From: Humulus lupulus
Lineage: Eukaryota; Streptophyta; Magnoliopsida; Rosales; Cannabaceae
DNA length: 64,000 bases
NCBI RefSeq assembly: GCF_963169125.1
Contig: NC_084795.1
Span: 262,379,042 to 262,443,041, forward strand
Direction of reading: 5' to 3'
Shown here piece by piece: positions 9,185 to 19,676 of this stretch (position 1 is its first letter; each line of letters starts with the position of its first letter). The position numbers and the translations under genes were made by a program. The notes beneath the pieces are model-generated. The model ran no database searches and was not told where the DNA came from. It saw only the letters and a program-made list of their open reading frames with translations.

Positions 9185-11388
9185 TATAACGTCCCAAATT
9201 TGCTAATAAGGCTTAGTGCCTTGATTAGCGTGTCGGGGGGCAATAATTGATTTAATTATGTTATTATACAGATTAAATGATTAGGTGATTAGAAATGCAT
9301 GCTTAGGTGAATTAAATATGCATGTGTGCCCATTTTGGTTAATAGGGGCATAATTGTAATTTTGGCTCGTTGAGGGCATAAATGTGGATTATATGTATGT
9401 TATGCATGATACCACAAGATTGTGGTGATATATTTGTGATGTGTGATTCGAGACGGTCCTAGGGAGCGGAATGGCGAAATAGTTACAATAGGGTCGAATA
9501 CCCGACTCGGGGTGAGCCTAGGGGTATTATGGGAACATAGTGTGTGTTAGGGTTTACCGGGTAACGGGTAGCGATTTAGTGATTTTTTAAGTATGTCGGG
9601 GATTAAATGGGGAATTATAGGAACACTTGAGAAATTAGCGGGATGTGGAAAATGACGGGATTGCCCTTAGTGGCATTAAAGGACTAAGGATAAACTTAGG
9701 GGGATTTTTGGGACTTAGGAAGCTGAGGATAGACCCAAGCCCAAACAAAATTCTGGAACTAAGGAGAAACAAAGGAAAATAGAACCCCCTCAGCCTTGTT
9801 ACTCTCTCTCTCTCTCTCTCTTGGCGTTTTCTCTCACCCTCTCTAAGTTTGGAAGCTTGGTGAATTTTGAGGATTTAGTTAAGGAATTGAAGAACTGGAG
9901 GTTTGAAGTGCTTGGAGATTAGCTCAGTTGAATTCTCAGTGAGGTAAGGATTTCAAACCTTTCTGTTGATTATGTTGTGATTTTTGATAAGTTTGCTTAG
10001 GTTCAAGCTTAGTTTGATTTTTAGGTTTTGGTGAGAGTATGAGCTAGTTCTTGGAATGTTTTTGTTGACTAAGTTGCCTAGACATGAATTATGGGTTTAA
10101 TTTTGAGTATAAGGGTTGAATTGGGTGAGAATTTATAGGTTTGGATGGGGAAAAATGCAACAAAATGGTGGGATTTATGGGTTTTGAGGCTTGAGCCGCA
10201 ACCCATATGAACTCAGAGGCTTGGGGGAGCATCGAATTTTGCCCAGGCACTGCGGCACAGGCTGAGGTGCACCGCAGCCTGTGTCCCTTTGATGAGAGCC
10301 TAAGGCCCTCTGACTTGAGCATGCCGCGGCCCTTAAGGGCTGGGCCGCGACTCAAATAGGAAATGTTGGCCATTTGAGGGTTTTAAGCTCGGGAACCCAA
10401 ATGTTAAGGCTTAGGAAGGATTCTACTACCCGGTGTATTAGAATTTAAGGTCCCGAAGGCTAGTATTTTAATATGAAATTTTTAATTGGTTAGGGATTGA
10501 TGGATATCTATTTATTATGGCGTTGTTACTAGGTTTTACGTCAAGGCTCAGGTTTAGGTGATCATGCTCAGGATCGCGTTAATCTGTCAGCTTGGAACAC
10601 AGGTAAGAAAATTGTTTGTGCCCGTAGAGCAAGGCATGGCCCTATTATTTGTGTTTCAGGGCGTGGCCCTAATATTTGTGTTTAATATATGTGTGAATAC
10701 TTGTAAATACTATGCTATGTTGTGCATGATTATGAATGAACGACGAAGGCCGAGAACAACAAAGGGCCGAGAATGGCGAAGGCCAAGAACGACAAAGGTC
10801 GAGTATGATGAAAGCAAGCTGAGTGCAGGCTGCTAGGGTAAGACCCTCTAAGGGTGTTATATCCACCTGCTCGGTGAAGACCGCTGGTAAAGCACCTGGG
10901 CTAGCATAGGCCGCTATATGTTTAATCTGTTGACTGTTTATGTTGTATATTGTTGGATTGAATTGTGATTTGTTAAGCGTTGAGTTTTCTTGCTGGGCCT
11001 CGACTCACGAGTGCTCTATGGTGCAGGTAAGGGCAAGGGAAAGATCGATCAACCATGAGTTGGAGAGCATGGAGTGGCGTGTACATGTTCGGCCTACTTG
11101 GCTGCCACGGCCAGGGTTATTTTGAGGAATATATTCTAAAGATTGATTTTGTCGCTTAGGTCGATTGTAGTCACCTTTAGAGTTATAAAACATTTTCAAA
11201 CAATATTTTGGGGTCCCAAATGTATAAATTTTATGATTTTAATGAATGTCCAACTCGCTTATGATTAATTTTGTCAAATGAGTTTTGTTTTCAATTTAAT
11301 CACACTTTTTAACCTAAAATCTTGATTAGCAAGCTAATGGCACATTTATAATCACATGGTAACAACCCTAAGGTAATAGGGCGTTACA
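9185..11388 (+). repeat. Element D 5' LTR, subfamily alpha
   Basis: It starts TATAACGTCCCAAATTTGC (the TG is mutated; compare TGTAATGACCC at the 7811 end of the other alpha LTR) and ends GGGCGTTACA, about 2204 bp. Landmarks in order: (CT)n at 9802-9821, donor-like GAGGTAAGG near 9944, GC-rich hairpins at about 10245-10355 (gccgcggccc ... gggccgcgac), and the CTTGCTGGGC...GTGCAGGTAAGGG block from about 10990. The primer site follows directly. Confidence 0.85.
9802..9821 (+). repeat. (CT)n microsatellite in the element D LTR
   Basis: Ten perfect CT units. The gamma LTR has a related (GA)n run at the equivalent place on the other strand (57052-57067), so the pyrimidine tract is an LTR trait, possibly a core-promoter pyrimidine patch. 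Confidence 0.8.
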
Positions 11389-11840
11389 ACTTGGTATTAG
11401 AGCGTTCCAAGGTTTATGGTTTTTGGAGATCGACCAAAATGTACGCTCGCTATCAGAGACAAGCTCGACTCAGAGTTGTTCGGTATTAAATTAATTATGT
11501 GCTTAACTGCTTGTTTAAGTTGCTCTGTTTGCTTGAATATTATAGATGGAGCATGGTGAATGTGTTTATATACGTATGATTCTAGGGCATGGCCACTTGA
11601 TTGATATATGCTTATTTTATATGCAATGTGTGCAACGTGTTGAATTGATGTTTGTTTGTGACTGATTAATGGGACTGGGAGAAGGTTTTTGGATGTTGTT
11701 ATCATGCCTGATGTGCGGCGTCATTGATTGCAGGCATATTGTAGTTATGCCTTGGCGATCGATCAGACTCTGCGACAATAGGGCCAAAGATAACAACTAG
11801 GGTCAGGACCCTCCACCTGCCCCCACAAAAATGGCAATAG
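11389..11840 (+). other. Element D primer-binding site and untranslated leader
   Basis: TGGTATTAGAGC at 11392-11403 differs by one base from the plant retroelement primer site TGGTATCAGAGC, complementary to the initiator Met tRNA 3' end. The rest, up to the gag remnant, is leader with no coding signal I can support. A 102-codon minus-strand open frame at 11397-11705 resembles nothing I recognise. Confidence 0.75.
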
Positions 11841-13142
11841 TTGTTTTCCGAAATGGAAGCAAGACTTCAGCGAACAAAAGATGAGCTCCGAGAACTGAGG
11901 CAACAGGCCCCTCCTCGGGGTATTGGGTTACAGATTCCACAGGCTGTGGCACCAGTACTAGCCCAGCCTGTGATGGAGAAGAGGTGGGAGTCTTTATACG
12001 AGAGGTTCATGAAGCAGCACCCTCCCACCTTTGAGGGCGGTCCAAACCCACTACGGGTAGAGCAGTGGATGAATATGACTTCTTCCATCCTGGATTTCAT
12101 GAGGGTGGAAGGGAATGAGAGGGTAGGGATGTCAATTTAACCCGAGGGTAGGGTCCCCGTGGGAATTCGTCCCTAATTGGGTGGGGGCGGGGAACATGAT
12201 CCCTGTCCCGAACCCGCCCAATTTACATTGTAATTTATATTTTTAATATAAATATTATTAAAAATATATAATATAATAATTTATATAAAAAATATATTTA
12301 TTAATGGCATAGTTTATTGTTTTTAATTATTTTATATTAAAAAGTATTAATTATTTTAATTTATTTTATCAATTTTAGAAAAATAAAAAATAATTTTTTT
12401 TATTAAACGAGTACCTGATGGGCCCCGACCCCGCCCCATTTACATCCCTATGAGAGGGTGGTCTGTGCTCGCTAAATGTTGAGAGAAGATACGTGCATCT
12501 AGTGGGAAGTTGTGTCCCAAAGGAAGGATGTGATAGTTATGACCCGAGAGGAATTTAGGGACATCTTCAACGAGAAATACATACAGTGTTGCAGTCCGAG
12601 ATGCAAAGGTGGATGAGTTTGTTAATTTGACTCAAAACCAAATGACGGTTACAGAATATGCACTGAAGTTTGACTAGTTGGCGAAGTTTGTGCTAGACTT
12701 GGTGCCTACTGATATGGCATGAAGGGATCGGTTTGTGCGGGGGTTGAACATCATGATAGCCCGTGATGTCAATATAACATTAGATCCAAGGACTACCACC
12801 TATGCATGGGTAATGGAGAAGGCCCTTACTTCTGAGGGGGCTGAGGATCATATATGAAGAGAGAGCGCCGCAAGACGCGACGCTCGGAGGACGATGCCTC
12901 CTTTCATTGGTTCTAGTCGAGGTAGTGGCCCCAGTGAGCAGAAGAGAAAGGCCCCTGATTCTTTTGTTCCTCCTGGTTCAGATAGGAGGGCACAGGATGC
13001 TTTCATTGGCCGTCAGGGTGGGGGAGACAACTGGAGAAGCTTCCTGGAGTGTCCTCAGTGCAGGCGACGACATCAGAGGGAGTGCAGAGTTAGAGCGTGC
13101 TTCGCTTATGGGAGTGTCAGTCATCTGAAGAAGGACTTCCCA
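11841..13142 (+). pseudogene. Element D gag, interrupted by a MITE
   Basis: The first part (11841-12123) encodes a coiled-coil-like N-terminus and the capsid start (KRWESLYERFMKQHPPTFEG, then VEQWM), typical of chromovirus gag. A 327-bp MITE interrupts it. Decayed capsid with stops continues at 12459-12870 (recognisable TVTEYALKFD and RDRFVRGL motifs). The tail at 12894-13142 is Ser/Gly/Arg-rich and ends in the zinc knuckle. There the expected C-X2-C-X4-H-X4-C reads CFAYGSVSHLKKDF, so two of the three cysteines are Tyr and Phe. Gag cannot be made, and its nucleic-acid-binding knuckle is lost. Confidence 0.8.
12116..12458. mobile_element. hAT-like MITE with 8-bp target duplication
   Basis: The element itself is 12124-12450 (327 bp). 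It has 13-bp terminal inverted repeats, TAGGGATGTCAAT and (reversed) TAGGGATGTAAAT, with one mismatch. Both ends continue into G/C-rich subterminal sequence and the centre is very AT-rich. Perfect copies of the 8-bp target tgagaggg lie at 12116-12123 and 12451-12458. TIRs of this type with an 8-bp duplication are the mark of hAT-superfamily miniature elements. It encodes nothing and depends on a transposase elsewhere. It lies inside D gag, so it is younger than D. Confidence 0.9.
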
Positions 13143-14041
13143 TGTAATTCCCTGGTTAGCCAAGACCATTACGCTGTGTATTTTAAATAGTGCTTAACTC
13201 ACTAAATGAGTCATTAGGCCATATACATGCATCTAAATGTGATCAATGGTCCAGGGTTAAAAATTTCGGTTAAAAGGAATGGGTATTTCATTAAAAATAT
13301 TAAACTATACATGGGATTCCATAATAAAGTTTATAAAGTTGTTTACAGTTCCAAAATGGTCATTACAACTCAAAAGTTACAATTCTTCATCCTAAGCGGC
13401 AAAAATAGGGTTAAACCCTAGTTCCTCTGAGAAACCTTGGCCGTGGTGGTCAAGCGACTGCATATGTACATGTCACCACCTAAGCTCTCCAAATCATGGC
13501 TAGTCTAGCTTTTCTTTCCCTTTACCTACACCACATAGCACCTGTGAGCCAAGACCCAGCAATAAAACTTAAACATGCTCATAAGTAGTGAATAACACAT
13601 CTCCATAACATAATAAAACTCCAATAATAATAACCCTACGCATGCATGGATACCATTCATACAAATGACTACAACGTCATATGGGACCAAATGCACTAAA
13701 TAAATGATTAACTAAATCATATCGGGGCTTATTTCCCAAGTACATGACTAATAAGTCACACTGGGGCTCAAGGATCTGGGACTAATAAGTCACCCTAGGC
13801 CCATTGCCCTATCCTCTGTATCACCAGCCTAGGAGCTGGCCCAGTGTACCTGGTGCTTTAGTTTTCTACAACCATTAGGTCGAACAAGCGTATGATGCAC
13901 TCCTAATTAGATCTAATCATATCAACCAGCATTCAACGCGCTATTTCCGCCCTTGACTCTTAAGTCAATGCTTTTCGACTAGTACTCAACGCTATTTCCA
14001 TCCTTGACTACTAAGTCAACACCTTTTTCCAATTATACAAT
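13143..14041 (-). repeat. Reversed LTR gamma, first half (3' part)
   Basis: On the plus strand this begins TGTAATTCCCTGGTTAG, the reverse of the GG(T)AACCAGGGCATTACA-type 3' end of beta LTRs. It runs to 14041, where element E starts. The shared block (TTGCTGGG...GTGTAGGTAAAGGG, minus strand) lies near 13510-13560. It sits directly against the end of D gag and continues at 56097 beyond element E. The LTR is therefore older than E and younger than D. Confidence 0.8.
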
Positions 14042-14838
14042 TGTTATCCCCAAATATTTATATTTAATGACATGACAATTGGATAGACACGTGTCAGTTG
14101 ATAACACACTCTTATCAATGTGTTGACTAAGGAAATGAGAAAGGTTGAGACCAGAAATGTGTCATGCCTGACCAGGGATGAAACATGGCCGACCAGAGGT
14201 GTGTTTGCCTTAGCCGACCAGTGTGTTCCATGACCAACCCTTTGCCCATGCCGACCAGAATGTCCCATGCCAGCTAGTGATGTTCTTTTCCCATGCTGAC
14301 TGGTGGTGTGTTTGGCATTGTCTTAGCCTACCAGTTATCTGAGAAGTTATCATCTAGGTGGCTCTTCGGTAAGGCCTCAGTAATAGCTTCAACCCGAATC
14401 ATTCGCAATTACCGCGAGAATATCTAAAAATCCTAGAATAATAGGTATATTGATGTAATTTTTTTATTATTCATTAATTAAAGTTGTTGAAACAATCAAG
14501 GCCCCTGTCAAAGCGGGATATTTCTCATGTACGATCCATGAGCCTATAAATAAATGGCTCATGGCATTATGGAGAGGGATCTAAATCTGGGAGTATTTTT
14601 ACTGAAAGTTTAGAGAGAGAAAGATTGTATCTTTTCACTTGCACTTGAGAAACTCAGTTGACTCAGGCTCATCTGATCTCAAGTGTAGGCCAAATATATT
14701 ACAACTCTAAGTGGATTAGGCTATTACCAACGAATTGGGGCTGAACCACTATAAAATTACTTGTGTTATTTATTTTCTATTCAAGGTTAATTATCATTTT
14801 TGCGTCTACTTGCAGTTGGCCAAAATCGTGGTCAACAT
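14042..14838 (+). repeat. Element E 5' LTR
   Basis: It starts TGTTATCCCC and ends GGTCAACA, 797 bp. U3 holds a cluster of ccgaccag-type motifs (14165-14340). The TATA box TATAAATA is at 14545-14552 in gagcctataaataaatggctc-like context; element F has the same gagcctataaata. The other copy is split by element G and carries one extra ccgaccag unit. Confidence 0.85.
14545..14552 (+). promoter_or_regulatory. TATA box of the element E 5' LTR
   Basis: TATAAATA, about 290 bases before the LTR end. The homologous box in the 3' LTR is at 55804-55811, only eight bases after the target copy of element G. Confidence 0.7.
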
Positions 14839-14842
14839 TTTT

Positions 14843-14860
14843 GGTGCTTTCATTGAGAGC
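14843..14860 (+). promoter_or_regulatory. Primer-binding site of element E
   Basis: TGGTGCTTTCATTGAGAG, four bases after the LTR end. The same site occurs in F (28914, one change), G and A. The tRNA is not assigned. Confidence 0.75.
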
Positions 14861-14869
14861 CTGAATAAA

Positions 14870-17150
14870 AGAAATACACTGCTACCCTACCAATATGGCT
14901 CCCAAGAATACCAGTATGGCCTCCAAAAATCCAAGTACATTAAAAGAGCCTGCTAGACAGAAGGTTCTGGACCTTAGAACTCAGAGACTGAGCCCAGGGT
15001 CTTTCTCGAGGAGACCACTCCAGAAGTTGAACAACTCCAGGAAGCAATAGGCGCTTTCCAAGAGGAGATGATGCAATTCAATGCTCGGTAGGAGTCTTTC
15101 ACCGAGGAAATGGCCGGGAAGAAGGCTGCATTTGAGCAGCAAAAATAGGAGATGAATGCAAGGAGTGAAGAGAATAGGCGACGACGGGAGGAGGCCGACC
15201 GGCGACATCGTGAGGCTGCACTTGCTTTAGAAGCACCCACCCAGTTGATCCAGGCCAATGCCCAGGCCGCGGCATGAGGAGCAGCCACCCAAGGAGTAAG
15301 GAATAATAATGCAGGTCAAAGGACCACTGGCAGAGCCAATTCTTGAGGACCAAACAGAGATAGGAGTAATCCCCCTGGTTGGGAGGATGATGGGGTCTGC
15401 TCCGAAACTGCCTCGACACAAAGGGAGAACTCTAGAACTCCCTCCAGGAGCCACCGATCAGAAACTTCTAGATCAGGAAGACTCCACCCAGGCAGATCAG
15501 ACTAGGACTCCCTGAGATAAGAAGACTTCGCAGTTTAAAGATGGACATGGTCGTGATGAGGCAGATAGTCATCAGACCGACCGATCAAAAGAAAAAGAAA
15601 AGGAAGGCACTGACCAGTAAGGAGGAAAAGACTGCCCGAGCCGTACCGAAAAGCCGCCACTACATCCCGGCCAGTAGCTAGTAGGAGAGAAGAGTCTCGT
15701 GCAGTAAGCCTTCTAAAAGATCTAAGAGCACGGTGTTTGACCGGGTAAGAGAACATGGTTCCTGGAAGGATCTAAGGGACGTTATCACCAACAAGTGGAA
15801 GACTGCCCCGGTCGAAGGGCAAGATCTGACCCGCCCTACCGATTAAGTAGCAATACTTGATAACACTGCACCAGATGGAAATGCCCGACCGGGAAGTCAA
15901 AATTTTGGAGCCTCGTTAGTTGCACCAGCCATCCAAGCCCAGCTTGACACACTAACGACTGCAATGCAAGGTTTATCAAAACGAACTTCTAGGAATTATA
16001 CGGCAGACCACAGGAGTGGCAGTCCATTCTGTGCCCGGATCAGAGCAGCCCAACCGCCGACAAAATATAAAGCACCGATGTTGCTGATATATACAGAAAA
16101 GGTGGATCCCATCAGACATGTTGGGAAATTTGAGGACCAGATGGAACTTCTCGGGGTAAGTGACGATTATCGGTGTAGAGTTTTCCCGACTACATTGTCA
16201 GATACTGCCTAGGAGTGGTATTGGATGTTTAAGATGAATTCCATTACCTCTTGGGAAACATTCAGGAAGGATTTTTGTAGATAATTCAGCACTGCCCGGA
16301 CTCCACCAGTTTATGCCAACCACTTGGCAAATATCAAACAAGGAAAGGATGAGTCTCTAAATAATTATATATAGAGATTCATGAGAAAAGCCAATAGAGC
16401 AACTGCTGTAGGAGACGAGGGGAAGATGGTTGCCATATCCTCTAGAATCACTTACTGGAGCCCTTTGTGGGATAGTATACATAGAAATCCAATTTCAACA
16501 CTTCAACAATTTCTTGATCGAGCGGAAGTATATGAAATTGGATGATGCAATCGAGAAAGAGGAGAATGGCATAAACAATCCGGGCAGATTGGCTGACCCT
16601 CCTAATAATGGTGGAAACAGTCAGAATGGTGGAAAGAAACGTCGGAATAACGGGTCTGAACGCCATGAAGAAAATAAGGCTAAGTCGAGTTCAAACAAAA
16701 AGCCAACCAAGTATGAGCCTCAATTCACTAATTACACCACTCTCTCAGCCAGCTGGGCGGAAATATATCTTGCTAGTCATGAAAAGGTTCCCTTCAAGAA
16801 ACCTCCACCCATCAGGAAAGAGATGAGTAAGAGAGACATGAATAAGTTTTGTCATTTCCATGGAGATTATGGTCATGACACGAATGAATGCAATCACCTC
16901 AAGGATGAGATAGAATTTCTTCTCCGGTCGGGAAAGTTGAAAAAGTACCGAGTAGAGAAGCCCCAAGGAGAAGGAGGCAGCAACAATCTTGGGTTCAAAC
17001 AACAACGATCTCCACCCCTGCAACCCAGTCCTGTGGATTTTACCTTAGACACTATATGTGGAGGTCCACACTTGGCTGGGGATAGTAACAAAGAAAGGGA
17101 GAGGTATGCCTAGACGCTTTGACATGATCTGAAGTGTTAGGATGAGATTG
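14870..17150 (+). pseudogene. Element E gag
   Basis: The first ~1.1 kb is a heavily stopped N-terminal region rich in Gln/Glu/Arg, with a coiled-coil-like part near 15050-15250. The capsid region follows from 15964, with a conserved VDPIRHVGKFEDQMEL and a decayed EWY...SWETFRKDF. It continues in other frames to 17113. The Cys/His cluster KFCHFHGDYGHDTNEC is at about 16845-16895. Order and motifs match element F gag (28959-31250) throughout. Several stops (near 15260, 16211, 16281, 16372) and a frame change near 16430 make it a pseudogene. The final ERERYA matches the last recognisable gag residues of F before its protease. Confidence 0.8.
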
Positions 17151-17225
17151 GGTGAACGGAGCTTGATCAGGAACCACTGGAATGGCGAGCGTCTATGGAT
17201 ATATTATCACAAAATACCACTTTCA
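17151..17225 (+). pseudogene. Element E pol remnant: last codons only
   Basis: Shortly after the end of gag, one frame reads WNGERLWIYYH (about 17179-17211). The last codons of element F pol read WNGEHLHKYYQ and then stop (35147-35182). The whole of protease, reverse transcriptase, both RNases H and integrase is absent between these points, roughly 4 kb by comparison with F. E thus carries a clean internal deletion joining the end of gag to the pol terminus. Confidence 0.7.
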
Positions 17226-18180
17226 GAGTACTAGCTTAATTTCAAGTTTTTTTACTTGTTATTTATGTTTGGTTTATGAGTTGTTTATTTGCTAACCAGT
17301 CATTTATTTTTTTGAACAATTTTGGTTGTTTAAGACTCGTTATTAGACACGTTTTGTCCTTTTTTAATTTACGAGTAATAAAAGAGACTATGCGCAGCGT
17401 GGTCGATTCTTGCTACAAATATGCATGTGTGTTAATTTTTCGAACAGTGTTCAAATGGTCGGTAAAATCGGACAGTGTTCAACTGGTCGGTATGTTCAAG
17501 CAGTGTTCAACTGCTCGAATATTTTCCATATATTCTATGCGTTTCACGAGTAATTAACTGCTCGAAAAGATTCAGTCAAGTAGCAAGTGACCAAGGATCT
17601 TTCAACCCTCGATCACTTGGGGGGAAAATGGGGTATATTGGTATATAATTTAACACATGCAATAAGAGCACGAGTTAAGATATTTGTTTTTAGGTTGACT
17701 TGTAAATTTTTGAAGTAAAAAAAGGCCATTAAGCTAACTTGTTTGACAAAGCTTAAGTAACTTGGAATTTTTCAAAATTTCAAGTTAGAAGCAAATATTC
17801 GTGTGAAATAAAACATTAAGCTCATAAAATGATAGAGCAATAAGAGTGTGAGAAAGTATACTTAGTAGGGACTTATGAAATGTCTAGAATTTCTAAGTTA
17901 GAAAACTAAGTACTCATGCAAAAATATAAGGCATATATCAGAGTGACTTTACTATTCACAAAAAACTTATAATGTTTTAAGTCTAAAAAGACTTAGAATG
18001 TTTCAAGTTAGCAAATAAAAGTAAATTATAAATGCCAACAGCTCGACCGTATGAGCAAAATATAATAACTACTGTATAGTGAAGTGTCTTTGCAAAAGTA
18101 TAAGTAAAATAAGTAAATTGTTAGCTAGAGATAAGTTTCTACTGGTCGGATAGGAGATTATCTGGTCAGCTAAAGCATGG
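17226..18180 (+). other. Element E region between pol remnant and antisense gene
   Basis: AT-rich and without coding signal. It contains three copies of a ~28-bp unit beginning cagtgttcaa (17444-17520), most with CTGGTCGG or a close form, and the hairpin plus G-run at 17585-17624. From about 17640 to 18180 I see only AT-rich sequence, leading to the stop codon of the antisense gene. Confidence 0.6.
17585..17624 (+). promoter_or_regulatory. Hairpin plus internal G6 polypurine-like tract, element E
   Basis: Arms AAGTGA (17585-17590) and TCACTT (17613-17618) enclose a 22-base loop. Six Gs follow directly (17619-17624). F and G have the same module in the same place, and a similar one precedes the true 3' LTRs. 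Confidence 0.7.
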
Positions 18181-18732
18181 TCATAGGTCTAGTAAACTGC
18201 TACCAAGTTGATCAACACCATCCTCGGTATCGAGGACATCCTCCGGCCGGAATGATAAAGCAGGAGAAATAGGCATGACACCAGCTGGATTGGCTGCCTC
18301 CTCAATGGCCTTTGCCTCGCATTTGGCAAGCTCTTCTTCCCTGGCCTCCTCTGAGAGAAATTTGAGGTTGAGGGGCTTGTTCAGCTTCCATATCTGGCAG
18401 AAGCAGTTGAAACAAATCTCCTCATAGCGAGCAAGATCAGCTTCTTTTTCTCATTTCAGCTCCTCATTCTCGCGAGCCATTTTCTCCAACTGATCAGTCA
18501 ACATCATGTTGTTTTGGATTTGTTTCTTGTCATTATCGACCAGCTCTCTTAGAGATCCATCCCGCTCGGCAATGGTCTTCTCCACCAGCTCGACCTTGGA
18601 TCGAAGATCCTCTTCAGATGTGGTTAAAGTTTCAATCTTGGCTTGGGCTTCTACCAATTGATCATTCAAGACTTTGATCAACTCCTTATAGTCAACTGCT
18701 CAACATTGAGCATGACTGAAAATGACACGACC
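18181..18732 (-). pseudogene. Element E antisense gene, last exon
   Basis: An acceptor-like tatttcag precedes 18732 on the minus strand. The exon encodes a long coiled coil (heptad Leu/Glu/Lys pattern, 18681-18451) with at least one stop near 18450. A conserved tail follows: Trp-Lys-x-Asn then NLKFLSEEAREEELAKCEA, ending in an acidic stretch and a stop at 18181-18183. The F gene ends with the matching WKYNQGANFNYLPEDARN block and a similar acidic tail, so this is the same gene. Function is unknown; the coiled coil suggests self-association. Confidence 0.7.
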
Positions 18733-18819
18733 CTGAAATAAATAACCAAAACATATTAAAATAAGAATGATCAATGAGAAGGTAAATGTTTCTGATAAGA
18801 TACTTATACTCATAATCTG

Positions 18820-18929
18820 AGCGAGGCCTTTATGGAGGATGACTTCGATGCTCTGTCGGGGTAAAGTCTTGAATGTCTGAGTTGTAGTTACATGGTGAAG
18901 AGTATGGTCCAGTAACTCTTTGTCGTATT
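18820..18929 (-). pseudogene. Element E antisense gene, 3' part of the fourth exon
   Basis: The minus-strand frame resumes immediately left of element H (YDKELLDHTLHHVTTT...) and ends at a donor-like GTATAAG at 18819. The F homologue has its donor at the matching place, after an ALNEIAS-type motif (here GLAQIMS). The other half of the exon is at 27517-27746, on the far side of H. Confidence 0.65.
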
Positions 18930-19454
18930 TGTAGAGTCCCAGAATATTTACTTAACTAGCTAGATAGTAGTAGTAGCTGGTAGTAGTTATAGTATGATAG
19001 TTACCGTGGATTTTGGTTCAAGCCAGGACTTAGTTGAACACTCGTAGCAACACTTATAGATTTTATAAGTTTAACCTATAGTTTAAGAATATTAATTATA
19101 ACATAAGGTTTGATTAATATATCTGATTATAAAGATGTTATTTAATTATACTATAAGGTTTAGATAGAACTAATTAGATCATGACACTTGTCATGTGCAT
19201 GTTTACTAAGGAATTAAGTATTTTTTATGAATAGTTTTATAAGAGAAATATTTAAAAACCCTAGGTACTGCCAGCAGCTTTAAAAACGTATTAGAACTCA
19301 GTCAAAGTTGTTTACCCAATTCAAATTAAGCCGAAAAAATGCAATTACGTGTATAATATTTCAGCGTATGCCGATATATCGCCACACGGGGAATACGAAA
19401 ACACGTGAACTTCACACAAACGCATCGACGAACACTCGGGGCATAAGCCCAGGT

Positions 19455-19483
19455 GATATATCGCCTACAATGGGCGATATATC
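19455..19483 (+). promoter_or_regulatory. GATATATCGCC hairpin in the element H LTR
   Basis: Perfect 11-bp arms, GATATATCGCC (19455-19465) and GGCGATATATC (19473-19483), around a 7-base loop, about 185 bases upstream of the TATA box. The 3' LTR copy near 26068-26096 has a mutated left arm. Confidence 0.7.
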
Positions 19484-19668
19484 GACCCTAGGGAAAAAAT
19501 TTCAAACATTTTTTAAACCAAGCTCATTTTATTCCTTAACCTCTTGGCAAGCCTCTGAACGTTTTGACCGAGTCTTAAGCCTCTGCTGAATGAATATTCA
19601 AATTTTTTTTAAGTAATATTCATTATTTTTATTCAAGATAAAAGAAGATCTTTTCACTCCTTGAACTC

Positions 19669-19676
19669 TATAAATA
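19669..19676 (+). promoter_or_regulatory. TATA box of the element H 5' LTR
   Basis: TATAAATA in ctctataaataggacc. The same box is at 26282-26289 in the 3' LTR. Confidence 0.7.

Larger units (their letters stand above)
9185..13142 (+). mobile_element. Element D: 5' half of a chromovirus-type Ty3/gypsy retrotransposon
   Basis: A 5' LTR, an initiator-Met-type primer site and a decayed gag are present. The copy stops at 13142, just after the gag zinc knuckle, where a reversed LTR begins. D interrupts the extra gene of fragment C at 9184. Its 3' half is not in the window: the pol at 57292-59104 belongs to element J, whose LTR is of a clearly different subfamily (beta, not alpha). Confidence 0.8.

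Noticed and set aside
10089..10836. Open frames on both strands
   Set aside because: Inside the D LTR, across GC-rich hairpins; no family resemblance.
11392..11403. Possible tRNA gene fragments at the primer sites (also 20907)
   Set aside because: Only 12 bases match the initiator Met tRNA complement, directly after LTR ends; no tRNA fold. No tRNA or rRNA gene was seen anywhere.
15535..15756. Minus-strand open frame within E gag
   Set aside because: Shadow of the Arg/Lys-rich gag linker on the other strand.
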